Source: Paenibacillus albidus (lineage in GTDB: Bacteria > Bacillota > Bacilli > Paenibacillales > Paenibacillaceae). From it: DNA of 64,000 nt. Positions 1 through 8,474 of this stretch are shown in pieces. Numbering within the stretch: position 1 is the first letter of the stretch; each line of letters starts with the position of its first letter. The notes beneath the pieces were generated by a model. That model saw only the letters and a program-made list of their open reading frames with translations, was not told the DNA's origin and did no database searches. A program made the translations under genes and the position numbers. The DNA lies in the NCBI RefSeq assembly GCF_014644435.1, contig NZ_BMKR01000012.1:1-64000 (forward strand), given 5' to 3'.

Positions 1-58
1 GTTTGATTCTATTATCCATGAGTTGTACTTTCCGTGTCCACCTCTTAGTCTAAATCAC

Positions 59-146
59 TGAGTCCGTTTGACCAGAAAAATGAGCTGATTTCGCGAAATA
101 ACGTTCCTCCGGTCCGTGAAGTCTGTGTAACAGCTTATTTTGAGGT
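59..146 (+). repeat. Intergenic repeat R1, copy 1
   Basis: This 88-base stretch recurs almost unchanged at 62454-62540 in the same orientation, with only a few substitutions and small indels. Both copies begin TGAGTCCGTTTGACC, pass through GATTTCGCGAAATAACG and end CAGCTTATTTTGAGG. It contains no open frame and no transposase. It looks like a dispersed non-coding repeat of this genome. The rest of 1-269 shows no gene. Confidence 0.85.
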
Positions 147-269
147 CAACTGTATAAGCACGACTTGTAAATTAACCTTGGATCGATTGGACCAAACGCT
201 GAAAGGTAATCGCCTTGCCGCTTAGTCCACATTTTCAATAAATATATTTTTACAATTAAGTACAACAAG

Positions 270-292
270 AGCCGCCAATGATTCTGGCGGCT
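270..292 (-). terminator. Candidate terminator of the sugar-catabolic operon
   Basis: AGCCGCC (270-276) pairs with GGCGGCT (286-292), just past the stop of the last minus-strand operon gene at 330. The following minus-strand bases are only moderately T-rich. Confidence 0.55.
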
Positions 293-329
293 TCCTGCGG
301 TATTGCAGTTTATGCTTGCCGGTTACTGT

Positions 330-1298
330 TTACACCCACCACATATCGGCAACCGGTTCTTCGATCAGCACCTGGCGAAGGTTATCCACGGCTTTGGAGA
401 ATCCTTCTTCAATGGACATAAGTCCATCCTCATGCTCAATGCTGACCACATAATCGTAGCCGACCAAACGAAGGGCACTCATAATATCCGCCCAGGTCTT
501 TACATCATGACCAAAGCCCACCGAACGGAACTGCCAAGCGCGGTCCAGCATTTTCTCATACGATTGCATGTCAGTCAGTCCATGCATATTCACATTGACC
601 GGATCAATCACGGTATCCTTGGCATGGAAGTGATGAATCGCGCCTTGACGTCCCAGAATATGGATAGCTTGGACCGGATCGATTCCCTGCCACCACATAT
701 GGCTTGGATCAAGGTTCGCACCGATGACCTCGCCCGCCGCTTCTCTCAGCCGCAACAGCGTAGCCGGAGTGTGTACGGAGAATCCGCCGTGCAGTTCAAG
801 TCCCACCTTCACATCGTGCTGCGCAGCAAATGCGCCCCACTCTTTCCAGTAAGGGATCACCTTGTTCTCCCACTGCCAGGCCAGAATTTCCTGATAATCA
901 TTCGGCCATGGGGCCACTGGCCAGTTCGGATATTTGGCATTCTCATGGTCTCCGGGACAACCGGAAAATGTATTAACAACCGGGACACCCAGCTTTTGCG
1001 CCAATTTGACCGAGTTGACGAAATCCTCATGATCCTTGCCCGCCAGCTGTTTCTGCGGATGAAGCGGATTGCCGTGGCAGCTTAACGCGCTAATCATCAG
1101 GCCGCGGGATTCCACTGCATGCTTGAATTCCTTGAGGGCGGTCTCATTCTCCAAGAGCAGCTTCGGATCACAGTGGCTGTTGCCGGGATTGCCACCGGTA
1201 CCGATCTCTACTGCCTTCAAGCCCTTGGCTGCCACATAGTCAAGCGCATCCTCCAGCTTGCGTCCGCCGAACAGAACCATAAATACTCCGAGTTTCAT
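330..1298 (-). CDS. Sugar phosphate isomerase/epimerase (TIM barrel)
   Basis: This 322-residue protein belongs to the xylose isomerase-like TIM-barrel family, whose members isomerise or epimerise sugars and keto-inositols with a bound divalent metal. Likely metal ligands fall at the expected strand ends: E168 in GLELHGG, D197 and H200 in NLDPSHMWWQG, the HHFHAKD stretch near 222-228, and the glutamate of SIEHED near 288. AAAGGCGG lies ahead of the ATG. It is the last gene of a four-gene minus-strand operon with two Gfo/Idh/MocA oxidoreductases and a second isomerase. That partnership implies oxidation of a sugar or polyol followed by isomerisation or lyase chemistry. The exact substrate cannot be read from the sequence. 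Cytoplasmic. Confidence 0.85.
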   Translation of the reverse strand: MKLGVFMVLFGGRKLEDALDYVAAKGLKAVEIGTGGNPGNSHCDPKLLLENETALKEFKHAVESRGLMISALSCHGNPLHPQKQLAGKDHEDFVNSVKLAQKLGVPVVNTFSGCPGDHENAKYPNWPVAPWPNDYQEILAWQWENKVIPYWKEWGAFAAQHDVKVGLELHGGFSVHTPATLLRLREAAGEVIGANLDPSHMWWQGIDPVQAIHILGRQGAIHHFHAKDTVIDPVNVNMHGLTDMQSYEKMLDRAWQFRSVGFGHDVKTWADIMSALRLVGYDYVVSIEHEDGLMSIEEGFSKAVDNLRQVLIEEPVADMWWV

Positions 1299-1332
1299 TG
1301 TATGCCGCCTTTCTGTTTACCTGGAATATTAA

Positions 1333-2403
1333 TCATTTAGCGTAAATGTCGAAATCCTTAATCACCTGATTGGTACCCGCAGAGGCGAAGATGGCTTCGA
1401 TTAAATTAAGTACCCGCAGCACTTCGCTGTTCTTCACAATCGGTTCAGCCGTGCCTTCGATAACCGCTGCGAAGTTGTCATAGAAACCCGACGGCAACTG
1501 GGATGGAGCAGGAAGCGCCTCGGTAATGGTTGCACCTTCCGAAGGAGGAGCCATGGTCTTCGTTAGACCTACCCCTGCGCGGATCGGCTTCGGTTCGATT
1601 TTTTCGGACTCCTGATTTCTGGTCACCATTCTGCCGGTCATCGACCAATCCTCAATAATTGCAGTCCCTTCGATTCCCTTGACATACCATCTTGGCAGCG
1701 TGATGAAATTGGTGGTGCCTACCTCAACAACCGCCTTTACCCCATTTTCGAATTGCAGAACAGCTTCAAAGCCGTCATCGACCTCATTGCCCAAAATAAA
1801 GCTCAGGCTGGCACTGACACTGGTCACCTTGCTGTCAATCAGGAACAGCAGCTGATCCAGCAGATGCACACCCCAGTCAAGCAGCATTCCTCCGCCCTGT
1901 GCCTGCAAATGACGCCAGTCGCCGGGGATGCCGTTTGCCCCATGTACACGCGATTCAAGCTGGAACAAGGTTCCGATGGTTTCCTTATTGTACATTTCTC
2001 TGATGATAAGGAAATCCTCATCCCAGCGTCTGTTCTGATTCACCATCAACACGCGCCCGGCTTCGTCCGCAGCAGCCAGCATGTCTTCAAACTCTTCCTT
2101 AGACAAGGCCACCGGCTTCTCGCAGATCACATGTTTGCCTGCTCTCAAAGCCTGAATTGCAATCTCTTTGTGCACATCATTGGGTGTTGCAATCAGAATA
2201 GCTTCAACCTCTGAATCTGTCAGTACTTCTTCCAGGCTGCTATAGGCTTTATAACCGGCTTCGGCCGAAGCACTGCGGCGCTCTTCCAGCAAATCATAGG
2301 TGCCAGCCACTTTCAGGCGGGAATTCTCATTAATTAATTGTCCGTGATAACTTCCCATGCCTCCAAAGCCCACAATGACGATGGAATGTTGTGTTGTGCT
2401 CAT
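1333..2403 (-). CDS. Gfo/Idh/MocA family oxidoreductase
   Basis: This NAD(P)-dependent sugar or inositol dehydrogenase has 356 residues. The N-terminal Rossmann fold shows a glycine-rich motif (residues 12-18, GFGGMGS), and the EKP catalytic motif is at 95-97. The C-terminal half is the usual beta-sheet substrate domain. I start at the ATG at 2403 rather than the in-frame GTG at 2412, because AGGAG overlaps that GTG but is correctly spaced (8 nt) from the ATG. It lies between the other Gfo/Idh/MocA gene and the first isomerase on the same strand. Two different dehydrogenases in one operon suggest successive or reversible oxidation of one sugar. The substrate is unknown. Confidence 0.87.
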   Translation of the reverse strand: MSTTQHSIVIVGFGGMGSYHGQLINENSRLKVAGTYDLLEERRSASAEAGYKAYSSLEEVLTDSEVEAILIATPNDVHKEIAIQALRAGKHVICEKPVALSKEEFEDMLAAADEAGRVLMVNQNRRWDEDFLIIREMYNKETIGTLFQLESRVHGANGIPGDWRHLQAQGGGMLLDWGVHLLDQLLFLIDSKVTSVSASLSFILGNEVDDGFEAVLQFENGVKAVVEVGTTNFITLPRWYVKGIEGTAIIEDWSMTGRMVTRNQESEKIEPKPIRAGVGLTKTMAPPSEGATITEALPAPSQLPSGFYDNFAAVIEGTAEPIVKNSEVLRVLNLIEAIFASAGTNQVIKDFDIYAK

Positions 2404-2450
2404 GGATTCCACTCCTGTTTGTCCGAATGTAACGACGGGTTTAGATTAGA

Positions 2451-3548
2451 TTAAAGGTCAGATGATCCGTCAAAATAAACAGCGCGTCCGGTGCGGGCCG
2501 ATTCATAGATAGCTTCCAAAATCTGCGTAACCACCAGGGCCTGCTCCGGTTTAACAACCGGTTCCTTGTCTTCTCTGATGGCTTCAAGCCACAAACGCGC
2601 TTCCCGGTCGGCTGCATCTTCCTGGCCGCCGCTGAAGAAAGCAACTCCGCCGGAGGAGAGGTCCACTTTGGTCTCATACAGCCGTCCGCCATGATCGCCG
2701 TTTAGACGAAGTCCGTCCGTCATATCCGCTCCGCCTTCCGTTCCGGCCAGCAGCGTTTTGGCTTCGCCAAATTCGGCGACATTCAGTGCCCAGCTGGCTT
2801 CTACGGAGATCGTTGCCCCGTTCTCCATGGTAACAAAACCAAAAGCGGAATCCTCCACTTTGAATTCTTCAGGGTCCCACGGACCGAAGGCATTGCCTGA
2901 ATTACCGTTATGAGCCAGCTTGTGGAAGACGGAACCCACTACACTGCGCGGCTTATAGTTGTCCATCATCCAAAGCGTCAGATCCAGCGCATGGGTTCCG
3001 ATATCGATCAGCGGACCGCCGCCTTGTTTCTCTTCATCCAGGAATACTCCCCATGTAGGGACGGCGCGGCGGCGAAGTGCGATGGCCTTGGCATAATAAA
3101 TATCCCCCAGCTCGCCTTTTTCGCATACAGCCTTCAGATATTCACTGTCTGAACGGAAACGGTTCTGGTAAGCAATCGACAGCTTTTTGCCGGTACGGCG
3201 GGCCGCATCCAGCATTTCCCGGGCTTGTGCCGTAGTCTTGGCCATAGGTTTCTCGCACATTACGTGATTGCCGGCTTCAAGCGAGGCAACCGTAATCTCG
3301 GAGTGGCTGTCATTCGGAGTGCAGACATGGACAATATCAAATCCTCCGTCTTCCAGCAGCTTGCGGAAATCGGTATAGACCTTTGCACCTTCTGCTCCGT
3401 ATTTCTCAGCCGCATCTTGCGCGCGTTCCTCTATAATATCACAAAAGGCCACCATTTCCGCGTCCTTTTGGCGTGACAGACTAGGCATATGTTTCCCTGT
3501 GGCGATACCTCCGCACCCGATAATAGCAATCTTCAATTTGTTAGACAT
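2451..3548 (-). CDS. Gfo/Idh/MocA family oxidoreductase (second copy)
   Basis: This 365-residue NAD(P)-dependent dehydrogenase is related to, but clearly different from, its downstream neighbour. The Rossmann motif GCGGIATG is near residues 11-18 and EKP is at 99-101. A lysine and aspartate/histidine-rich stretch (DIGTHALDL, about residue 185) matches the family's substrate-binding motif. The ATG at 3548 is chosen because AAGGAGG sits nine bases upstream. An in-frame ATG eight codons earlier has no such site. The start overlaps the end of the upstream isomerase gene by 8 bases, showing co-translation. Likely acts on the same sugar as the flanking isomerases. Confidence 0.87.
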   Translation of the reverse strand: MSNKLKIAIIGCGGIATGKHMPSLSRQKDAEMVAFCDIIEERAQDAAEKYGAEGAKVYTDFRKLLEDGGFDIVHVCTPNDSHSEITVASLEAGNHVMCEKPMAKTTAQAREMLDAARRTGKKLSIAYQNRFRSDSEYLKAVCEKGELGDIYYAKAIALRRRAVPTWGVFLDEEKQGGGPLIDIGTHALDLTLWMMDNYKPRSVVGSVFHKLAHNGNSGNAFGPWDPEEFKVEDSAFGFVTMENGATISVEASWALNVAEFGEAKTLLAGTEGGADMTDGLRLNGDHGGRLYETKVDLSSGGVAFFSGGQEDAADREARLWLEAIREDKEPVVKPEQALVVTQILEAIYESARTGRAVYFDGSSDL

Positions 3549-4308
3549 GAACTTTTCCTCCTTGTTTGGCATATGCTTGTACCCATTTCATACTGTCGGC
3601 AATACTTTCGAGTGCCGGACGGCTGCAATAATCCTGCTCCACTACCGCCCATTCCGTGCCAGCCTGCACGGCGGCTTCCAGAATGGCCTCAAGCAACACT
3701 TCACCTTCACCCAGCACGACCGTCTCAGGCGAACCGTCTTCACGTTTCTTGAGATCCTTCAGGTGAATGATCGGCAGTCGTCCGGAGTAGCGGTTAATAT
3801 AATCCACCGGGTCATATCCACCATAATAAACCCAGCATGTGTCCATCTCAACCTGCAGCAGCTCTGCAGGCACTTGCCCGAACAAATAGTCAAAAGCAGG
3901 ACGGCCTTCCACTTGCTCCGTAAGTTCAAAATCATGATTGTGATAGTACAAAACAGCTCCTGCGGTTTTGCACTTCTCCCCGATGATACGCAGATTGGCG
4001 GCAACTTCCTTCCAGTCGCGTTTCTCCTCAGCCATATAAGGAATAATCAGATTACGGTTGCCAATCTTCAAGTTATATTCAAGCTCCTGCTCGGTATCGT
4101 TCAGCAGCACCTCATAAGGGCGGTGCGCTCCGATCACCGTCAGTCCCAGCTCATCCAGCAAAGCCTTTACTTCCTCCGCCGGGCGGCCAAAATAATCGTA
4201 GAATTCCACACCGCGATAGCCCAGTTCCGCTACCTTGCGCAAGGTTCCTTCAAAATCGCCTTCCAGTTCTTCTCTCAGCGTGTACAGCTGCAAGCCAATC
4301 TTCAGCAT
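3541..4308 (-). CDS. Sugar phosphate isomerase/epimerase, operon leader
   Basis: This 255-residue TIM-barrel protein is of the xylose isomerase-like family and shorter than the paralogue that ends the operon. The VEMDTCWVYYGG segment and the HLKD motif are typical metal and substrate residues. GGAGTGA precedes the ATG at a workable distance. It is the first gene of the operon and is divergent from an AraC regulator. It overlaps the following dehydrogenase gene by eight bases. Together with that dehydrogenase it forms a pair of the kind used in oxidised-sugar (for example 3-keto-glycoside or inositol) metabolism. That assignment is inference from context. Confidence 0.84.
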   Translation of the reverse strand: MLKIGLQLYTLREELEGDFEGTLRKVAELGYRGVEFYDYFGRPAEEVKALLDELGLTVIGAHRPYEVLLNDTEQELEYNLKIGNRNLIIPYMAEEKRDWKEVAANLRIIGEKCKTAGAVLYYHNHDFELTEQVEGRPAFDYLFGQVPAELLQVEMDTCWVYYGGYDPVDYINRYSGRLPIIHLKDLKKREDGSPETVVLGEGEVLLEAILEAAVQAGTEWAVVEQDYCSRPALESIADSMKWVQAYAKQGGKVHV

Positions 4309-4520
4309 TCTCTGCTCACTCCAATAGTATAGGTTTGATTAGCGGGTTCTTCACATACCTGAACAAAAACGTTGAAGCAAAGCATGACCTAAATCAAGTC
4401 CCTGAGATTTAGTATCTTTGCAACTAAGGTACATGGTAATATGAAAGCGTATATAATAAAATGAATAATATGATTAAAACATGAACAATCTGATTATCAT
4501 TTCAATCAACAGGAGGAATT

Positions 4521-5339
4521 ATGACACATGCTGCCGCCTGCCATGTTTTGTCCGCAGGCTTCTCGTTTCACCGCAAACCTTTTCACGTCTCCCAGAGTGA
4601 AGGCCTGCAATACTACCTCATCCGTCTTCAGACGGAAGGGCGGAGCCGGGCTCTGATCGATGGGGTAATGTCACCGGTGGAGAGCGGCGATCTGATGCTG
4701 TTCGCCCCTAATGATCCCTATTATCTGATTATTGACAAAGAGAATTATCCGGTGGGCAAACCGCGGATCGAAAGCGGGGATTATCATGTCTTTTGCGGAG
4801 GGGTCTGGATAGAGGAATGGTGGAACCGCAGCCGGCGGCCGGCCCGTCTCACGCTGCCGCAGAGTGATGCCTTTCTCGGCCTCTTCCGTCAGCTTGTCCT
4901 TGAACAGCGGAGGCTGTCCAATTTCTCCCCGGAAATTTCGGCCTGCTATCTGCAGATTCTCTGTATGGAAATCGACCGGCTGATGAGCGAGCAGCCTGCC
5001 GTTACACCGAAAGGTTATCTGGCTTACCGGATGAAGCAATACGTGGAGGAACATGCCGCTTTTTCTTTCAGACTGGAAGATGTAGCCGCCCACGTCGACA
5101 TCTCCGTCTCGCGTGCCGTACATTTATTTAAGGAAGCCTTCGGCACCAGCATTGTAAAATATGTAAATGATGTGAGGCTCGATATGGCCCGAGAGCGGAT
5201 TACCTTCAGCCCGATGCCGCTGGAGCATGTAGCCGAGACTTGCGGTTTTGCGAACTATACCTATTTCCACCGGGTCTTCCGCAACCGCTTCGGCATGTCG
5301 CCCAAGCAGTTCCGTGTACATAGCCGAGAACAGGTCTGA
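4521..5339 (+). CDS. AraC-family transcriptional regulator
   Basis: This 272-residue regulator has an N-terminal cupin-like sugar-sensing domain (about 15-110) and a C-terminal AraC double helix-turn-helix (about 165-268). The signature tail CGFANYTYFHRVFRNRFG is followed by MSPKQFR. AGGAGGAATT directly precedes the ATG. It is divergently transcribed from the isomerase/dehydrogenase operon across about 210 bases, the usual layout for a local activator, so it probably controls that operon. The effector is presumably the sugar or an intermediate. The intergenic region is AT-rich but no single operator was convincing. Confidence 0.9.
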   Translation: MTHAAACHVLSAGFSFHRKPFHVSQSEGLQYYLIRLQTEGRSRALIDGVMSPVESGDLMLFAPNDPYYLIIDKENYPVGKPRIESGDYHVFCGGVWIEEWWNRSRRPARLTLPQSDAFLGLFRQLVLEQRRLSNFSPEISACYLQILCMEIDRLMSEQPAVTPKGYLAYRMKQYVEEHAAFSFRLEDVAAHVDISVSRAVHLFKEAFGTSIVKYVNDVRLDMARERITFSPMPLEHVAETCGFANYTYFHRVFRNRFGMSPKQFRVHSREQV

Positions 5340-5556
5340 ACGGGATATCCTGAAGTTTCCATACAAAAGGAGCGCCATCATGGAAGATCCGCTCCTTGTG
5401 TTTGACCTTATTCAATTTCTGCCGTTTGCCCGGTGTCAGCCGGACATGCTGTGAGATTGCGCCATAATCGCCATTCGCTCTCCGGTTATTTGCGGCGCAC
5501 CAGGTTCCTGCCCGCTCTGCTTTCAGTAATGCCTTTTGGGTCTTTGTGCGTGCCAT
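5206..5556 (-). CDS. Small basic hypothetical protein (MARTKTQ family)
   Basis: I do not know its function. From the ATG at 5556, preceded by AGAGGAG, the first ~70 residues are basic and hydrophilic (starting MARTKTQKALLKAERAG, later QHVRLTPGKRQK) and look like a genuine small cytosolic protein. After about residue 66 (HDGAPFV) the composition changes and the frame runs 134 bases antisense into the AraC gene. I suspect the original stop was lost and the last ~50 residues are an accidental extension. An open frame of 32 codons upstream of the chosen ATG has no ribosome site. Confidence 0.5.
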   Translation of the reverse strand: MARTKTQKALLKAERAGTWCAANNRRANGDYGAISQHVRLTPGKRQKLNKVKHKERIFHDGAPFVWKLQDIPFRPVLGYVHGTAWATCRSGCGRPGGNRYSSQNRKSRLHAPAASG

Positions 5557-5674
5557 GCCGGCAACACTCTCCTCTTTCGTATAGATGATCACCACAAAGC
5601 GATGTTTGTGCCGATATAGCCTTATTCTAACATAAGGGTGCTGTATCCGCATCCGGCAGATTACCGCCCCGGGC

Positions 5675-6142
5675 TCATTCAGGCTTTAAGCTGCTTTTGC
5701 TTTTGCTTTGGACATTATGAGTTTCTTCCCCGGCACCCGGCTCGCGAATGGAAATCAAATGGCAGATTAAGACCAACGGATCATGCACAAACTTCTGCTC
5801 GGTATAAGTAAGCACGACAGTGTCTCCGATCTCCAAGTCAGCAAGAGAAGACTCCAGCTTCTCGCCAAACTGCAGGGTCAAAGGCTCGCCATACACCGAA
5901 ATCTCCACGGTGTGGCCGTCAGCGAGACCTTGATATTCACCAGAGGCCGTTTTTTTCTTCAAAGGCGTTTTTTCCAATGCCGCTGCCGTTTGCGCTTCTG
6001 CAGCACGGCTTCCGGACTGACTTTCGCTGGCTATAGCTTCATGCCCGTAAGGAACAAGCAATATAGCCGACAGAAGCAGCAGAATCATCATACGACGTTT
6101 TTTCGTTCTTTTGGTGCCAAAGAAATCATGGTTTCTGTTCAT
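5675..6142 (-). CDS. Hypothetical secreted or membrane-anchored protein
   Basis: This 155-residue protein has a basic N-terminus (KRTKKRR) followed by one hydrophobic segment (about residues 18-36) ending near AIAS, so it is exported or anchored with the C-terminal part outside. The outer part contains a short beta-rich stretch (about 70-125: YQGLADGHTVEISVYG, then TVVLTY) resembling a small OB-like or soluble domain. AAAGAGGTG precedes the ATG. No enzyme motif is visible. It stands alone on the minus strand between the AraC and AIM24 genes. I do not recognise a named family. Confidence 0.65.
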   Translation of the reverse strand: MNRNHDFFGTKRTKKRRMMILLLLSAILLVPYGHEAIASESQSGSRAAEAQTAAALEKTPLKKKTASGEYQGLADGHTVEISVYGEPLTLQFGEKLESSLADLEIGDTVVLTYTEQKFVHDPLVLICHLISIREPGAGEETHNVQSKSKSSLKPE

Positions 6143-6330
6143 AGCTGCTACACCTCTTTGTATGGCATATGGAGAGCTCTGTGTAAATAAGAATTGATAT
6201 TCTCTTTATAACCTGTATCGCTGCCGGCTAAACGACCGGCTTCCCGGCAGAAGGCATTCTGACACTTGTTAATATACGCTCTGCTCCGCTTGATGATAAC
6301 ATTTCATAACAGATTTGGAGGAACACAAGG

Positions 6331-7011
6331 ATGAAATATGAAGTTCTTTATGAAGGTGCGTTTGCGATGCTTAAAGTGTATTTGAACCCCGGCGAAAGTG
6401 TCAAAGCAGAGATGGGAGCCATGGTCGCCATGTCGCCCAATGTAGAGTTAAGAGGAACCGTCGATGGCGGACTGATGCGTGGTCTGGGGAGAATGCTGAG
6501 CGGCGAGAAATTTTTCTTTCAGGAGCTGACCGCTACCCGCGGCCAAAGCGAAGTGCTCCTCTCGCCCGGTGCTATTGGAGATGTACAGGCTATTGAACTG
6601 GACGGTTCATACAAGCTGTTTGTGCAAAAGGACGGATTTCTCGCCGGTACACAAGGTATTCAGGTCAATACCAAAATGCAGAATCTGGCACGGGGGCTTT
6701 TCTCCGGAGAAGGTTTCTTTATTGTCGAGATCAGCGGCAGGGGGACCGTATTTCTCTCCTCCTTCGGAGCGATCCATGCCATTAACCTGGAGCCGGGGCA
6801 GGAAATGGTTATTGATAACGGCCATCTTGTAGCCTGGCCCGACTATATGGACTATAAAATTGAAAAGGCGGCTTCCGGCTGGCTGAACAGCTTGACAAGC
6901 GGAGAAGCCCTGGTCTGCCGGTTCCGCGGTGAAGGCGTAGTGCTGGTGCAGACCCGCAACCCCGGCAGCTTCGGGACCTGGATCAAATCCTTTGTGCCGA
7001 CCAGAGGCTAG
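6331..7011 (+). CDS. AIM24 / TIGR00266 family protein
   Basis: This 226-residue protein is of the AIM24 family (TIGR00266), a conserved beta-barrel-like fold of unsettled function found from bacteria to mitochondria. It shows the family pattern: an early acidic-glycine section (PGESVKAEMGAMVAMS), a central GLGRMLSGEKFF motif, repeated short beta-strands, and a C-terminal GEGVVLVQTRNP. There is no signal peptide and no membrane segment. TTTGGAGGAACACAAGG precedes the ATG. It is monocistronic, with a hairpin following. The length matches the family. Assignment to the family is firm; a role cannot be inferred. Confidence 0.88.
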   Translation: MKYEVLYEGAFAMLKVYLNPGESVKAEMGAMVAMSPNVELRGTVDGGLMRGLGRMLSGEKFFFQELTATRGQSEVLLSPGAIGDVQAIELDGSYKLFVQKDGFLAGTQGIQVNTKMQNLARGLFSGEGFFIVEISGRGTVFLSSFGAIHAINLEPGQEMVIDNGHLVAWPDYMDYKIEKAASGWLNSLTSGEALVCRFRGEGVVLVQTRNPGSFGTWIKSFVPTRG

Positions 7012-7048
7012 TTAGCGGACGGTCACTACAGCATTCCCGGATATGCAA

Positions 7049-7092
7049 AGGGGTGGCTCCAAAAAGCGAATTACCGCTGCTGGAGCACCCCT
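7049..7092. terminator. Hairpin between convergent AIM24 and TetR genes
   Basis: AGGGGTGGCTCCA (7049-7061) pairs with TGGAGCACCCCT (7081-7092). It lies between two convergent genes, so it could stop transcripts from either side, although the T-tracts are poor. Confidence 0.6.
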
Positions 7093-7102
7093 GTTCCTGG
7101 AG

Positions 7103-7693
7103 CTACTTTTTTAAACTATCCAGATGAACTGTCACTTGCTGTACCATTTCCTCAGGCGTCATCAGCTCCGGGTATATGATATTATGCACAACGAGGCCAT
7201 CCACCAAGGCATGAAGACGTTTCGATTCTACGGCGAGATCCAGACCCTCCTTCAGCAAATGATGTGCTGCCAGATACTCCAGCATCCCACGGAAGGCTTC
7301 ATGCAATCGGTTATGTACTTCATACTTCAGCGCCTGCATCTCCGGATCGATAACGGCATTGCCTACAAAAGCCAGCCAGACCTCACCCTCCGCCCTGCGC
7401 TCTTCATCCAGCGGCATCAGCTCACTGATCAGAAGTTCCACATCTTTGCGGGGATCGCCGGTTTCTTCAAAGGATAGAGTACGGCTATAAGAGCGTTCGG
7501 ACACCAGCTTCATGGAAAACACCAGCAAATCTGCCTGGCTGGCAAAATAATGCCGCAGCGAACCCAGAGACATGCCCGCTTCCTTGGCAACATTCCGAAC
7601 AGACACGGCTTCCAGGCCTTCACGGCGGATAATCCGCCAGGCGGCTTCCGCCAACTGCTTTCGTCGATCATCATGATTCACTATTTTTGGCAT
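7103..7693 (-). CDS. TetR/AcrR-family transcriptional regulator
   Basis: This 196-residue repressor has an N-terminal TetR helix-turn-helix (about residues 8-55), where EAGMSLGSLRHYFASQADL is the recognition-helix segment with its usual YF pair. A helical ligand and dimer domain follows. The length is normal for the family. It is convergent with the AIM24 gene and divergent from the membrane protein gene at 7831, which is the likeliest nearby target. The 137-base gap is very AT-rich. The ligand is unknown. Confidence 0.88.
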   Translation of the reverse strand: MPKIVNHDDRRKQLAEAAWRIIRREGLEAVSVRNVAKEAGMSLGSLRHYFASQADLLVFSMKLVSERSYSRTLSFEETGDPRKDVELLISELMPLDEERRAEGEVWLAFVGNAVIDPEMQALKYEVHNRLHEAFRGMLEYLAAHHLLKEGLDLAVESKRLHALVDGLVVHNIIYPELMTPEEMVQQVTVHLDSLKK

Positions 7694-7830
7694 AAGGCAA
7701 TTATAGCATAACTGAAATTAGAAAAAAAAGATTCGGCCTATAGAGATTATGAGGCAGAAAGGTCTTATATTTCCCAGCAAATTATGTTAAAATCAAAGCA
7801 TTATTTAGCACATTTGTATTATATAAAGGG

Positions 7831-8394
7831 GTGGACAGGATTATTACTGCATTTATTATTGGTTGTGAGGTTGCTTTTTGGGTGTTTGTACTGGCGGGAC
7901 TGACTTTCCGTTATATTCTGAAGCAGCCGAGAATTGGAGCGGTCCTGCTGTATAGCACACCAGTTGTGGACTTGGCCCTGATTGTGGCGACCGTACTGGA
8001 TCTGAGAGCAGGAACACCAGCTAATTTTGCGCACAGTCTCTCGGCCATTTATATCGGGGCATCCATTGCTTTTGGGCATAGTATGATCAATTGGGCCGAT
8101 GTCCGTTTCGCCCACCGTTTTGCCGGCGGGCCCAAGCCTGCCCCCAAACCCAAGAATGGTGCGGCCCATGCCAGGAATGAACGAATTGGCTGGCTGAAGC
8201 ATTTGCTAGCCTATATTATTGGGGCAGCTGTACTGTACGGCATGATCCTCTTTGTGGACGACGCCGCCAGAACCGCCTCTCTCTCCAATACGATCCGTTA
8301 TTGGGCGATTATACTCGGCATTGATTTTCTCATCAGCTTCAGCTACACCCTATGGCCCAAGACCGCCAAGGAACCTCAGAATAAGCCCCTTTGA
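7831..8394 (+). CDS. Hypothetical integral membrane protein (four TM)
   Basis: This 187-residue protein has four hydrophobic segments (about 6-26, 42-60, 67-87, 128-165), separated by a proline- and alanine-rich cytosolic loop (PKPAPKPKNG). The N-terminal 2TM layout resembles small Bacillota membrane proteins of unknown function. The start is uncertain. A GTG at 7831 directly follows AAAGGG, which is closer than usual, and no better codon lies nearby. It is divergent from a TetR regulator, a common layout for a repressor and its target, so induction by that regulator's ligand is plausible but unproven. Confidence 0.7.
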   Translation: MDRIITAFIIGCEVAFWVFVLAGLTFRYILKQPRIGAVLLYSTPVVDLALIVATVLDLRAGTPANFAHSLSAIYIGASIAFGHSMINWADVRFAHRFAGGPKPAPKPKNGAAHARNERIGWLKHLLAYIIGAAVLYGMILFVDDAARTASLSNTIRYWAIILGIDFLISFSYTLWPKTAKEPQNKPL

Positions 8395-8426
8395 TCTTGG
8401 GAAGCAGCAGCCGGGGCATGCTTAAA

Positions 8427-8466
8427 CCAAAAGACGCAGGCTGAATTTCAGCACTGCGTCTTTTGG
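8427..8466. terminator. Bidirectional terminator
   Basis: CCAAAAGACGCAG (8427-8439) is the exact complement of CTGCGTCTTTTGG (8454-8466), with T-runs on both strands. It separates the convergent membrane protein gene and fur. Confidence 0.85.
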
Positions 8467-8474
8467 GTTATCCT

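Noticed and set aside
303..1085. 260-codon plus-strand open frame opposite the isomerase gene
   Set aside because: It is the antisense shadow of a well-supported TIM-barrel gene, with no ribosome site and composition typical of a complementary frame.
3499..4332. 277-codon plus-strand frame opposite the second isomerase
   Set aside because: Shadow of the minus-strand gene; Gln/His-rich translation and no ribosome site.
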